Shown here: positions 30,723-41,962 of the stretch, piece after piece | Numbering within the stretch: the stretch's first letter is position 1 | How the letters are laid out: each line of letters begins with the position of its first letter | From: Polyodon spathula | Lineage: Eukaryota; Chordata; Actinopteri; Acipenseriformes; Polyodontidae | Assembly: GCF_017654505.1 (NCBI RefSeq) | Contig: NC_054558.1 | Coordinates: 10,620,298-10,684,297 of the forward strand | Length of the DNA stretch: 64,000 nt | Reading direction: 5' to 3' | The notes under the pieces: model-generated | What the model was told of the DNA's origin: nothing | The model's input: only the letters and a program-made list of their open reading frames with translations | The model's database searches: none | Made by a program: the position numbers and the translations under genes

Positions 30723-33118
30723 GTATTTTTCATGTTGTTAAGAATGCAAACAACAAATACATTTTGTATTGTGCCCACACGAAGAAATGTACTCTTTGCT
30801 TCCTGAAAATGTGATACAATCATTATTGTGATATGAATCAGTGTTGTATCATAAAGTTAATTATCATTGTCATTTCCCTGTTGGCATTCCACTCATTGCA
30901 TAACTTGTTTTCTTTTTTCAGCTGGTTTTAGTTCATGTTGATTTAAAATATATTGTCTGTTTATGAGAAACCATTTGACTCTAGTTACTGTGCAAACCAG
31001 TGCTATGTCAGTACAACACAACTAAACCAACAGTTGTATCTTGATTTAAAAAATAAATAAATACGAATCCGCGACCCTGCTCGGGACTGTGTGGGTTGTG
31101 TAGAGTGGGGGGACCCTAATACTATTCTGCCAGCCTTGCTTTTATAAAGCATTTGTATTCATTACAGCTCTACACCTTCTTTTGTGACAATCTCATATTT
31201 TAAATCCTGCGCACCATTGTCAGTTGGACTGATCTGTTCTCGAAAACACACAAGTTAGACAAGGCCTAACTGAACACAGCCTAAATGAGATTTGGGAGAG
31301 GACGGATGCAACTGGGGAGCAAATAAAATAGAAAGCTTCTGGTTGAAGAGGCAGTGAAGATTTCAAAGCCACCTAGTAGCCCAAGCAATAAGCAACACAG
31401 ACCTGCTTTATCGCAATTGCAGATTGACAACATGGTTTTCAGCTGTGCTTGGCAAAAACAAAATGCACAAAATCAGATTGAGCTGGTACATGTTCTTTGT
31501 TGGAATTTCATTAAAATAGTTTCCCTGTAGTTGGTTTTTAAGGTATCATTCGCTTGGCGCTCCCCAGATTCTTAATTTGGCATCGAGGTGAAAGAGCCCA
31601 TAAGAGAAGAGTTTCTTATTAATGACCCTGATAAAAGGAGTTCACTGCATTGTCACGATTCTCCAAACGGTGGCATCATTCCCAGTCCTTTCTGGTCCAT
31701 CCAGCTCAGGGACAAAAAGACCAAACAGCATTCACAGATAACACAAGAAACCTGCTAACACTTCCATACCAATTAGGACCACAGGTAATTCAAACTGGAA
31801 CCCCTTCTCGGGGAATGAAATGAAGGATTTATATCAAGTAGTAATTAAGAAATAAATACATGCCTGTCCAGCACACCCAGTAAGCTGATACTTGTCATAT
31901 GCAAAAGTATTTTAAAGTCCACTGTCCTCTTTTGTTTAAACCTCTTGCATAAGGAAGTTGGATAGGGAACAAAAAATGAACGGACGAGGGATCCTGTTTG
32001 ATGACGCACCACCATGTAAGATGTCATGTAAACTATGAAATCAATTATCTGTCTCTAATTAGATGACAATTCAACATCAAAAATACTTTTGCACAAAACA
32101 AATTAAATATATTTCTATTAATATTTGTCTTTAGAAATTTCAGAATCAATATCTGGCAATTATTTCCTAATTATTTTAAGAAAAATATCCTTTACTGGAA
32201 ACAAGAATGAAGAGAGAAAAACACTTTGGAACATAAAATAATGCCAAACGATTGTAGCGGCTTCCTTCATATGGTTTGTAGGAAGGTCATGCTAGGAAAA
32301 TGTCACGGAGACAGTATGCCTCTAACTGCTTGTTAAACAATGCTGTTGAAAGTATGAAGTAAACAGCAGAAGAGGTGAAAACTAGTGAGCCAGAGAATGA
32401 CTGTTGAAAAGGATCAACCACACAGGGGAGAGATTATAAACATTTTGTCATAAAAACAATGAGAGGAATGTGATGACTCACTCAAGGATGAGAGAGAGAG
32501 AGGGAGAGAGTGATTTTACCATACATGTAAAAGTAAGAGCAGTCAGAGGAGTGAACTCAGATTCAATACTTTAAGAGCAAATAGGAGTTCTTGGAAAGGG
32601 AAGAACACGTCCAGTCCAAGTCCAGTCCTACTTATTATTGCATTCATTTTGCAAGAGGGAAAAGTTGTCAGTTAAAAAAAAAAAAAAAAAAAAAAAACAC
32701 CACACCCTGTGAGGGGGTGTTTGTTGATGTGTCATGGTTTACTGTCGTTTCATAAAATTATGCTGCTGTGGGCCTATAATCAGTAAGCTTGCTTCTCTCC
32801 TCAATGCCACTGTCCCATTTACTAACAGGTAACTAGTGTTCTGCGTTTTCAGTTTTTATCTTTAAAAAAATTTTACAGTTTATTTTACTTATATTAAAAT
32901 AGGTATAAAATCGGTAAAAAATATTTTTTAATTGAAACCTTTTTAAAAATGGGGTGGGGGGACAATCTCAGTATAGACACTTTACATGTGGAATATGATG
33001 TGTAGCAGTTCTGGTTTCTGATTAGGTTTAATGTCCCTGGCATGTCTGATAAAACACAGTCTGTGCAAGTTGAAGCAACATTTTCCAAAGTTAACTGGTA
33101 CTTGGCAAACATTTGGGC
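30723..33118. other. No gene recognised
   Basis: AT-rich DNA with an A-run at about 32674-32697. The short open frames at 31845-32027 and 32894-33112 have no recognised domain. Confidence 0.45.
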
Positions 33119-33119
33119 A

Positions 33120-33244
33120 ATCCAGAGAAAAAACGACTAATGACTTTGCATTACGTCTTTTTGATGATGCCAGACAGGGTCTGACATTGGCCGGGAAGGG
33201 AAAATTGTAATGTCAGACCTGGTCCGACATTGGACTGCAAAGGG
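33120..33244 (-). mobile_element. Truncated piggyBac-like end
   Basis: This is the reverse complement of the left end of the element at 25676. It ends ...TGCAAAGGG followed by TTAA at 33245-33248, with matching internal blocks (CAGACCTGGTCCGACATTGG, TTTTTGATGATG). Only about 125 bp survive. Confidence 0.65.
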
Positions 33245-33464
33245 TTAAAAATTCTAGTGAAGGAGGTTGTTTCAAATTATAATACCTAGTTTGCTCCACT
33301 GTATTATTTGCAACAATGAAGATTCATTCACATTTATTCACACTTAATATAACCTGTTATTTACAGGTAATTTTCACTGCTCTATATGAAAACTGTAATG
33401 CAAGTAATGCCTCCATGTTGCCAGATAGATTTCAGCCCAGAAAAATATGTTTAAATAGTGCGTC

Positions 33465-33805
33465 TATCAGTGGTTAAAGCCTGGTTTCCAAACTAACTAA
33501 TTATCGCTAACTTTCAGATGCACACTAAGATTGTCGCTCTTTAGTAAATATGGTGTGATTAAAGCTCATCTCATTATACAGAGTGGGGTGTCTCATTTAA
33601 ATAAATTAGCATGGATTAGCATGCATATCACATATTCATTCTGATTACCACAGTGTGAACCAATAAAATCATTGTGCACCATAACATGCCCACTATTTAG
33701 AGCGATAATTAATACAATTGCAATAGTAAATATGTAAATCATGAATGTGCACACTAATTGCAATTATGTTGCACCATAATGTCCAATGCCCTTTCGTAAA
33801 TGAGG
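33465..33805 (+). repeat. Unclassified dispersed repeat (copy 1)
   Basis: This aligns in the same orientation with 51875-52205. Shared blocks include TACAATTGCAATAGTAAATA, CACACTAATTGCAATTAT and CCTTTCGTAAAYGAGG. No coding potential or clear terminal inverted repeat is found. Confidence 0.75.
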
Positions 33806-34059
33806 CTTATTAAGCAATGGTGATTGATTCTCTGCTTTCGGAAAAACAAAAAAAAAAACCTGTTAAACATTTGAGGGGGTTCCTCTTTAAACTTACTAGC
33901 TGTCCTTTTACGACACTTAGTTCCAACCAAGTGCTTAATATCAGCTCTCTGTGAAAGTGTGCTATCTAGCTCATCATAACTCAAACTGAATTGCTAAGCG
34001 ATGCAGCTTTTATACATCACAGAATATAGTGGCAGAGCCTTTAAACAATGTTCCCACAG

Positions 34060-34245
34060 TAAAAGCACAGCAAAGTGTAATAAAGCACAGTGAAAGCATA
34101 GTAAAGCATGGCAAGCATTGTAAAGCCAAGAGGTAGCATATTGAATAACAGGGTAAACAAGGGTAAATGCATAGTATGCTCATGGGAAAAACATTAGAGA
34201 ACTACACAATTACCTTGCAAATTTACTGTGATAAAGTATTATAAG
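34060..34245 (+). repeat. Dispersed repeat (copy 2)
   Basis: This is the counterpart of 26096-26275. It is diverged, and is recognised from ordered shared blocks rather than high identity. Confidence 0.55.
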
Positions 34246-34790
34246 GGTGGCTGCCATTTGCATACCAAAGTCAGTCATGTGAGCCCATTCATTCTAAAGG
34301 GTGCGCTAAAGGTGACTTAAACATATCACTGTGAGTGTGAGTTTCTGTGTGTGTGTTATTGGAGGAATTCATTTTCATTTCTCTTGTCTCTTTACAATGG
34401 CATAAAGACAGTTTGCAGAATCAGGATATATTTGACCGAGCCTCCAGGCTTGTAAAGACAGGTGTCATCCTCATAATGAAAAGCTGTCATACGCTGATTC
34501 GTAAAGGTTAGACCTAATGGCTGGTATCCCTGAACTCACTGAACCATCCTTTACAGCACATCTCGCACTAATGGCTTTTTGTTCCTCTGCAATGATGTTT
34601 CCTCTTCCCTGCCACATTTCCTCCTGCATGGTCTGCAGCCACTGAATCCCCTCAGGACATAATTGAAATCCCTAGCAACCAAGAGAGAGAGAGAGCAACA
34701 AAGTGGTATAATCTTCAGCTGTCATTTTACTGGTGTCCATGTTTCATTTTCCCCACTTAGAATAATGTAGGGATCGGAATATATTTTAAC
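34246..34790. other. No gene recognised
   Basis: Nothing recognised. Confidence 0.5.
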
Positions 34791-35500
34791 AATGCTGGAT
34801 CTGCTGTAACCACGTTCAGGAAGGTTCTGTGACCCAGAGTCAGAGGTTCAACTGAGGCAGGTGTTCAGGGACGTCAGAGATGGGAGAATCACCGTCAATC
34901 AGAAGCTCGGCTTGCCTTGAAAGCAAGACCCGGTTGCAACATTGTTGTCATAAATCAGGGGATAAGATGTTGCAACAATTAAGGGATCGAGGTGGCTTTT
35001 GCACCAGGGACGGGGGGGATAAGTAGCAGGCTCCTGAGAGAGCTAGTGGTGAGATGAGACAGCTGAAGAACAGAGAGAAAGATTGGAAAGAAACAGCCAA
35101 GGAGAGTCAGAGAGAAGCGGGACTAAAAAGAACCAAGGAAGAAACCAGAGACTGCACTTTTGGTCAAAACTCATTCCTAAACAGAACATTGTAGCACAGG
35201 AAATTCTTGGCAACACGGGTCAGCATTAGAAGAAGACCATGTTAGGTTAAGACTATATATATATATAGTCAGAGAGAAGCACGACTAAAGAGAACCAAGG
35301 AAGAAACCAGAGACTGCATTTAGTTAGTCAAAGCATCGTGCTTTGGGCTTGTTTTTCTTTTATTTGATTATTTGGTCACAGTCTGAGTAGCATTACGCTG
35401 CTCAGCTGTAGTTGTACCACTGGCTGGTAAAGCAGCACACTTTACCTGTCGAGAACCTGAAATACCTGTGAGCCTGCCTTCATTTCCCACAAATGCTACA
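34791..35500 (+). repeat. LTR-like composite repeat (copy 2)
   Basis: The right part (35171-35246 and 35264-35500) duplicates 28705-29163. A third partial copy of the GTCAGAGAGAAGC... segment lies at 35105-35160, so the block contains an internal tandem duplication. The left part has purine-rich LTR-like sequence. The hairpin of copy 1 has one mismatch here. Confidence 0.55.
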
Positions 35501-35622
35501 ATATTATCACACAATAATACATGTCTCTTATTGGGCTGGTAATGCACTTATGGCTGCGCAAACCCAACTCAATTGTTTTTTACTGAAGCATAGAGAGACT
35601 TTATTGTGTTGTGTGATAATAT
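35501..35622. mobile_element. Small MITE-like element with 14-bp inverted ends
   Basis: Perfect terminal inverted repeats ATATTATCACACAA (35501-35514) and TTGTGTGATAATAT (35609-35622) enclose 94 bp. Copy 1 of the neighbouring repeat (29150) lacks this sequence, which is consistent with an insertion. No family is identified. Confidence 0.5.
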
Positions 35623-36022
35623 ATTCTGTCCCATATATACACAGTGCCTTGCAAAAGTATTCAGACCCCTGACCAATTCTCTCATATTACCGAATTACAA
35701 ATAGTATATTGACATTGTGCTCTTTTGATATTTCATTTTTAAACACTGAAACTCAGAATCAATTATTGTAAGGTGACATTGGTTTTATGTTGGGAAATAT
35801 TTTTAAGAAAAATAAAAAACTGAAATATCTTGCTTGCATAAGTATTCAACCCCTGTGCTGTGGAAGCTCCCAGTTTACACCAATGAAAGAAATTGCCCTA
35901 ACGAGGACACAATTACCTTACCATTGGCCTCCACCTGTGAACCATTAAAGTTCCTGTCACATTTTCTGGATAAAAACCCCACTGTTGAAAGATCATTGGT
36001 AAGGCTGTGAATCTGAAGGAAA

Positions 36023-36800
36023 ATGAAGACCAAAGAGCATTCTACAGAAGTTAAAGATAAAGTAATACAAATGCATAGATTAGGGAAAGGGTACAAAATA
36101 ATATCCAAGTGTTTGAATATCCCAGTGAGCACAGATGGATCAATAATCAGGAAGTGGAAGCTGCATCACACCATCCAGGCACTGCTAAGAAAAGGCTGTC
36201 CCTCAAAACTCAGTGCTCAAACAAGAAGGAGACTTGTGAGAAAAGCCAACAATCACTTTAAAGGAGCTACAGAGTTCAATGGCTGGGAGTGGAGTAATGG
36301 TGCACCAGTCAACCATATCAATAGCTCTGCATAACACTGGCCTATATGGGAGGGTGGCAAGAAAGAAGCCGTTACTCAAAAAGTACCATCTGAAAAAGCA
36401 TCTGGAGTTTGCCAGAAAGCATGACAGTAACCCAGCTGCAATGTGGGAAAAGGTTTTGTGGTCAGATGAGACCAAGATAGAGCTTTTTGTCAAAACTCAA
36501 AGCACTATGTGTGGCGCAAACATAACATTGCCCATGCCTCAAGACACACCATCCCTACAGTGAAGTATGGTGGTGGCAGCATCATGCTGTGGGGATGCTT
36601 CTCATCAGCAGGGACTGGGCATCTTGTTACAATTGAAGGAAGAATGGATGGAGCAAAATACAGGAAAATACTGCAAGAGAATCTGCTTCAGTCTGCTAAA
36701 AAACTGAAGCTTGGGAGGAAATTCACCTTTCAGCAGGAAAATGATCCCAAACATAAGGCCAAAGCAACATTGGAATGGCTCAAGAACAAAAATGTGAATG
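36023..36800 (+). pseudogene. Tc1-like transposase, broken and 3' truncated
   Basis: It starts MKTKEHSTEVKDKVIQMHRL (the helix-turn-helix, about 36023-36150). After frame shifts it continues with [29 protein letters not shown] (first catalytic Asp) and [21 protein letters not shown], ending in [20 protein letters not shown]. The second catalytic Asp is read as Glu in QQEND. The DDE domain's final Glu region is gone because sequence after 36800 is an inverted duplicate. It could supply no active enzyme. Confidence 0.87.
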
Positions 36801-36845
36801 TCAATGGGATTGAGATCAGGACTTTGACTGGGCTACTGTAGAACA

Positions 36846-37031
36846 TTCACCTTTTTGTTCTTGAGCCACTCCAATGTTGCTTTGGCCTTGTGCTTGGGAT
36901 CAATGTCCTGCTAAAAGGTAATTTTCCTCCCAAACTTCAGTTTTTTAGCAGACTGAAGCAGATTCTCTTGCAGTATTTTCCTGTATTTTGCTCCATCCAT
37001 TCTTCCTTCAATTGTAACAAGATGCCCAGTA
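36846..37031 (-). repeat. Inverted duplicate of the transposase segment
   Basis: This is the reverse complement of about 36614-36800 with few mismatches. The 45 bp between the arms (36801-36845) is also in minus orientation: its complement reads the SQSPDLNPI motif that should follow the forward arm. So a contiguous piece was inverted and copied. Confidence 0.85.
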
Positions 37032-37189
37032 TCTATTTCCCAACATAAAACCAATGTCACCTTACAATAATTGATTCTGAGTTTCAGTGTTTAAAAATAA
37101 AATATCAAACAGAACGAAATTTCAATGTACCATTTGTAATTCGGTAGTATGAGAGAATTGGTCAGGGGTCTGAATACTTTTGCAAGGCA

Positions 37190-37190
37190 C

Positions 37191-37249
<59 letters not shown>
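37190..37249. repeat. TG/TA microsatellite
   Basis: A short TG run is followed by about 24 TA repeats, at the right end of the Tc1-like element. Confidence 0.95.
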
Positions 37250-37269
37250 CTATCTAATAGGATCTAAAT

Positions 37270-38560
37270 TAGGAGTGCATTGTGCCAGTACATACATGGG
37301 GAAATGAGAAGAACAATAACTTAGCAAATCAGAAAGAGAATCTTTAGAATACATTCGGTTTGTAAATGATATTTTTGGGGTTTGGACACATGAAGAAGAA
37401 TCTTTTTTCCAGTTTCATAAAATGACAAATGAAATACACAGTAATATTAAGGTGGACTTTCGATGGAAAAGAAAATAAATATCATTTTTAGATACCGTAG
37501 TAAAACTTGAAGGAGGTTCAATTGAGACTGACCTTTCTGTAAAGCTACTGACATGCACCAGCTCTAAAGAAAGTGACTCTAAAACAAAGAAATGTATTAA
37601 AAACATATCTTAAAAAAAGAAAAAAGTTAAGAAAAGTGGATTAACTAAAAAGAGATGATCTACTAGATTATAAAAATAGAGATAAAAAGGTCAAAACTTT
37701 GCCTAATATTTCTAAGATAGTTTGGAATCACTTGTAGATTCTACATAATTCAGAAAAAAAAAAGAAAAAGTGTTTCTTAAGGCCCCAGTTGTAGCATTCC
37801 AAAGAGAAGCTAATTTAGGTGATATTTTAGTTCACAGTAAACATAAAATAATAAATGACAGAACAGGTTCTACAAATACTTGCACTAGTACATGTAAAGT
37901 GTGTAAATACATGGACAAAAGAAAAAATATAATTAAACACAAGAACAACACATATCCACTAAACACTAATAACTACTGTAAAAATAGCAATGTTGTTTAT
38001 GGAATAGCCTGTGAAAAACGTGATGAAATAAAATATGTTGGAGATTAACTCCAATAAATATATAATATTTAAATAAATAAATAAACTCTTTTTTTTTTTT
38101 TTCAAAAGTTGTGCATGCTGATGTGCTGGGGAGGTCAAATCAAGGCTGATCCTCAGAGCCAGCATTGCATGAGAATGTAAATATAAGATTATATAAACTA
38201 ATGTAAATTAGAATTAATACAGATTAAACGATAGAAGTAAATGATGTCACAATATATAGAACACCATTACATCATGCAAGAATAAATCGTGGATTTGAAT
38301 ATAAACAATAACAAGTAGTTGTCATGCCGTCAAACACCTATAAATACCTCCAATGTTTTGATTCAAACACAGGCTCCCTTGAGAAAGGTACGGACAGTAT
38401 ATTGAAACGTTGGGCAGCCGGCTCTTTGAGCTAAAATATATACTATGAACCTGACATAAGACCGGTCGTGTTGAAACACGTACTTCAACTACCTTTTTAT
38501 TTATTTGCTCAGTTTAGTAAAATAAAGGAAATCTTTTTTAAAAGACTACAGTAAATCCTG
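37270..38560 (+). mobile_element. Penelope-like element, decayed
   Basis: It combines an RT palm remnant and a GIY-YIG-type endonuclease start, the domain pair that defines Penelope-like elements. Downstream, 38385-38440 holds a GAAACGTTGGGCAGCC segment typical of the terminal regions of such elements. It lies immediately right of the Tc1-like element. The 5' RT domains are missing. Confidence 0.75.
37316..38046 (+). pseudogene. Penelope-like RT/GIY-YIG remnant
   Basis: The first frame, 37340-37480, reads RFVNDIFGVWTHEEESFF and NEIHSNIKVDFRW. The palm motif expected as YVDDI reads FVNDI, so a catalytic Asp is lost. A second frame, 37770-38046, reads KAPVVAFQREANLGDILVHS. Then comes a Cys pair motif (CTSTCKVC), and NVVYGIACEKRDEIKYVGD, matching the Y-G-I and Y-V-G of a GIY-YIG nuclease. 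The rest of the nuclease is absent, cut off by a stop after YVGD. Several stops and shifts separate the two parts. Confidence 0.77.
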
Positions 38561-40860
38561 TCCTCATTTTGAGTGTGCGACCAATTTGTCTTTTGGACTC
38601 CAATCTATAAATCAAGGCTGGCAGATTAATTTGAGAAGTGAGCGAAAGCCCAAACAGACTTTTTTTTGTTTCAATATACAATCGCCTTATATGGTTGTCA
38701 CCTCATTGGAGTTAAGCATTGCAGTGCACGATGTTCTTTTATATATATAATATATAGTAGCACTGGCACAAGTCATCTCAATCTTTATACATCTGTCAAT
38801 CAGCATTTTGTTATTGCTTAAACAACGTGACTCATTTCATTTGATTTCATTATAAATTGTTTATCTGTTTTATTGCTGTTGTTGAAATGCTTCAGTTTTA
38901 ATGTGTTCTGTTCCCAGTTGAATAAAGCATGCACAATAAATGCAGAAAGCACTCATTTTGTAATGAGCTCAGTGGCTCAGGAGCCCAGGATTTACAGGTC
39001 TATGTCTAGATTTAATGAATCACACTCAAAGGTGTCTTAGATCTGGTGGCTGGTCACCTCGTGTAATCTTCAGTACAGTGATTGCTGAGTGGTGGAGAGC
39101 ACTGTCAATTCCAATCACTGTACTGCTTTAGAGATTCTCCTCTCTATTGTCACTGACTACCCTTAATGTGGTTGGCGTGGGTGGAGCTAAGGGGTTATTT
39201 TGTATACCATACCATGCTCTAGTTGCACATTAATCATGCTGTATAAAATGTTTTCTTTTCATGCTTCTTTATACACTGTTCATGCTTTGCCGAATCTGTT
39301 TTTGCAGTGCCGTGCTTTTAGTTCTTTCATGTTTTCATTATGCCTTTACTTTATTTGATATTTACCGCTATGTTTTTTATAAGCATTTCAATACTCATTT
39401 AATTAAATACCAATAGTTCCTGGTGTCACAGCTATGCACCTTGTAAGCACTTTGCCTCTGTGATATTAAATGCGCCAAGTCAGGTTTGAAAGCTGTTTTA
39501 TGGTAACTTCATCATTCTTGTCCTAGCCATCATTCCTGGCCAATGGGGGTAATCAAGAGTAATTGCAATGCCATCCACAATCATATAAATAGCAGTAGGA
39601 TTTGCACTGGTTGCACTTTTCACATGCACAACCCTGCCATCATATTTTGTACTGTAGTATATGAACTGAATAAATAGTAAGCATCCCTGTACAAAAAGAT
39701 TTCCTAATGGATGGAATTGAATGCATAATCACATGATACAGTGTAATCTGAGAGCAAAGGTTTAGGGTTAGGGTTAGGGTTTGGGTAACCCATCAAACAT
39801 GTACTCAGTCAGCTCTAGCTAATCCAAACCCTGCTAGTTTGAACTGACTTGGAATATAAACCACATGCTCACAATGCAATGTATAAACCTCAGTGTCACA
39901 ATTCTGTGATAAGTACATACATGTGCAGTCATCCCTGCATGCTTTAATCAAAGGCCATCTTTAAGAGGGGTGCTCATATCAATCTATGCTCCAGACAGAC
40001 TGTTAATTTGGTCCAATGAACATGCACTGCCTGTACAGTACATTGAAGGAACAGGTACACCCCCAGGTACAGTACAAGCCTGCACACAGAGATTAAAGAC
40101 AGATTTGTCAGCCTCTGTTGACAACTGCTGCACCTGACCTGTCTGCCGTTTGTTTTGCAAACGTTGCTTGATCATAAGTGAACATTCTGCTTTAGAGTGT
40201 AAACATAAACACTGTTCACCTGAATTCGCCTTCCTTTGGTTTTGCAGGCAGCGCTGCACAGGGGCCTGGCAGGTAGAAGTGGTTAATGCTTGTGGTAAAG
40301 GTAATGAGAATAAGCTCTCACGGTTTACTTTCTCACCTGTTTGGGTCTTGGTTAGTGCAGTGCAGAGGTTCTTCAAAGGCTGAGGCACAGGAGTTATCTT
40401 GTTTGATGCTTAGCTGTTTATTTACAGCCTAAAATGTTTTATTTATTTATTTATTTATTTATTTATTTGCTTTTTCATTTACTGCTGTTTATATTTTGTG
40501 CAAGTGAAGTACAAGAAGGACTTTAATCATGTATTGAAAAGTACAGTACAGCAAGTGCTAAATGTCACACACACAGAAACACAGACTGGGGTTGTTACTT
40601 TGCATATACTGTATACTCTAAACACACAAAGTATCCAAAGAGTAAATTACCAACTTCAAAACATTAAAAGAAGGCACCAGGTATAAAATTAAGAAATGTT
40701 CAGTACGATTAGGCTTTCTGTTTCTCGTGTTGTATAGAAGTAGAATAAGTCCTAGCGAAAATAGTTTGAATCATATTTTATAGTAAATTGTAACGTTAAT
40801 AAAAAAAGAAAAGACCTCAGTGGGGATTTTTTTCTAAAGTTCATTAAAAGTCCCTGTATA
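38561..40860. other. No gene recognised
   Basis: Points of note are a hairpin with 14-bp perfect arms (39071-39084 and 39112-39125), a short telomere-like run (39761-39785) and a TTTA run (40438-40470). The open frame 39984-40388 (-) has no recognised domain. Confidence 0.45.
39761..39785. repeat. Interstitial telomere-like repeat
   Basis: About three and a half units of TTAGGG, followed by a TTTGGG variant. Confidence 0.9.
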
Positions 40861-40861
40861 T

Positions 40862-41530
<669 letters not shown>

Positions 41531-41576
41531 GCTATCTGCACACTCAGGGAGCCTGTGCTATGAAGCTGTGGGAGAG

Positions 41577-41623
41577 GAATTCCAAGTGAGACTGTTTAGA
41601 ATTCCAAGTGAGACTGTTTAGAA
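41577..41623. repeat. 22-bp tandem duplication
   Basis: The segment GAATTCCAAGTGAGACTG plus TTTA occurs twice in direct succession, just left of the CR1 fragment. Confidence 0.9.
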
Positions 41624-41668
41624 TTAAACAAGACTCATCCAAAGTACCAGCTTCAGTCATCTGTACAA

Positions 41669-41711
41669 GGTCCTTGTTTCTTTTTTCAGCCTGAAAAAAG
41701 AAACAAGGACC
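41669..41711. repeat. Perfect 21-bp-arm palindrome at a CR1 5' end
   Basis: Arms of 21 nt around a single central base. The right arm (starting CTGAAAAAAGAAACAAGG) is the CR1 coding sequence for LKKETR, and the left arm is its exact inverted copy. Confidence 0.95.
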
Positions 41712-41962
41712 AGGGGTCACAAATGGAGTTTAGAAAAAGGGGCATTCAGAACAGAAAATAGGAGACACTTTTTTACACAGAGAATTGTGAGGGTCTGGAA
41801 TCAACTCCCCAGTAATGTTGTTGAAGCTGACACCCTGGGATCCTTCAAGAAGCTGCTTGATGAGATTTTGGGATCAATAAGCTACTAACAACCAAACGAG
41901 CAAGATGGGCCGAATGGCCTCCTCTCGTTTGTAAACTTTCTTATGTTCTTATGTTCTTATGC
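41690..41962 (+). mobile_element. CR1 LINE 3' fragment
   Basis: This carries the last 60 or so codons of ORF2 (KKETRTRGHKW, RRHFFTQRIVRVWNQLP, SFKKLLDEILGSISY) and the 3' end with GGGCCGAATGGCC. Three TTCTTATG octamers (41938-41962) follow. The 5' truncation coincides with the palindrome centre. Confidence 0.93.

Larger units (their letters stand above)
35640..37193 (+). mobile_element. Tc1-like transposon, rearranged
   Basis: Terminal inverted repeats of about 160 bp or more start CACAGTGCCTTGCAAAAGTA at 35640, with the mirror ending at 37193. A TA lies just outside the left end. On the right the element abuts a TG/TA microsatellite. The inside has a broken transposase, and then an inverted copy of part of it that replaces the normal 3' third. 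Confidence 0.88.

Noticed and set aside
40150..40383. Possible zinc-rich small protein (Cys-rich frame)
   Set aside because: The cysteine spacing fits no known finger, there is an overlapping antisense frame, and there is no supporting context.
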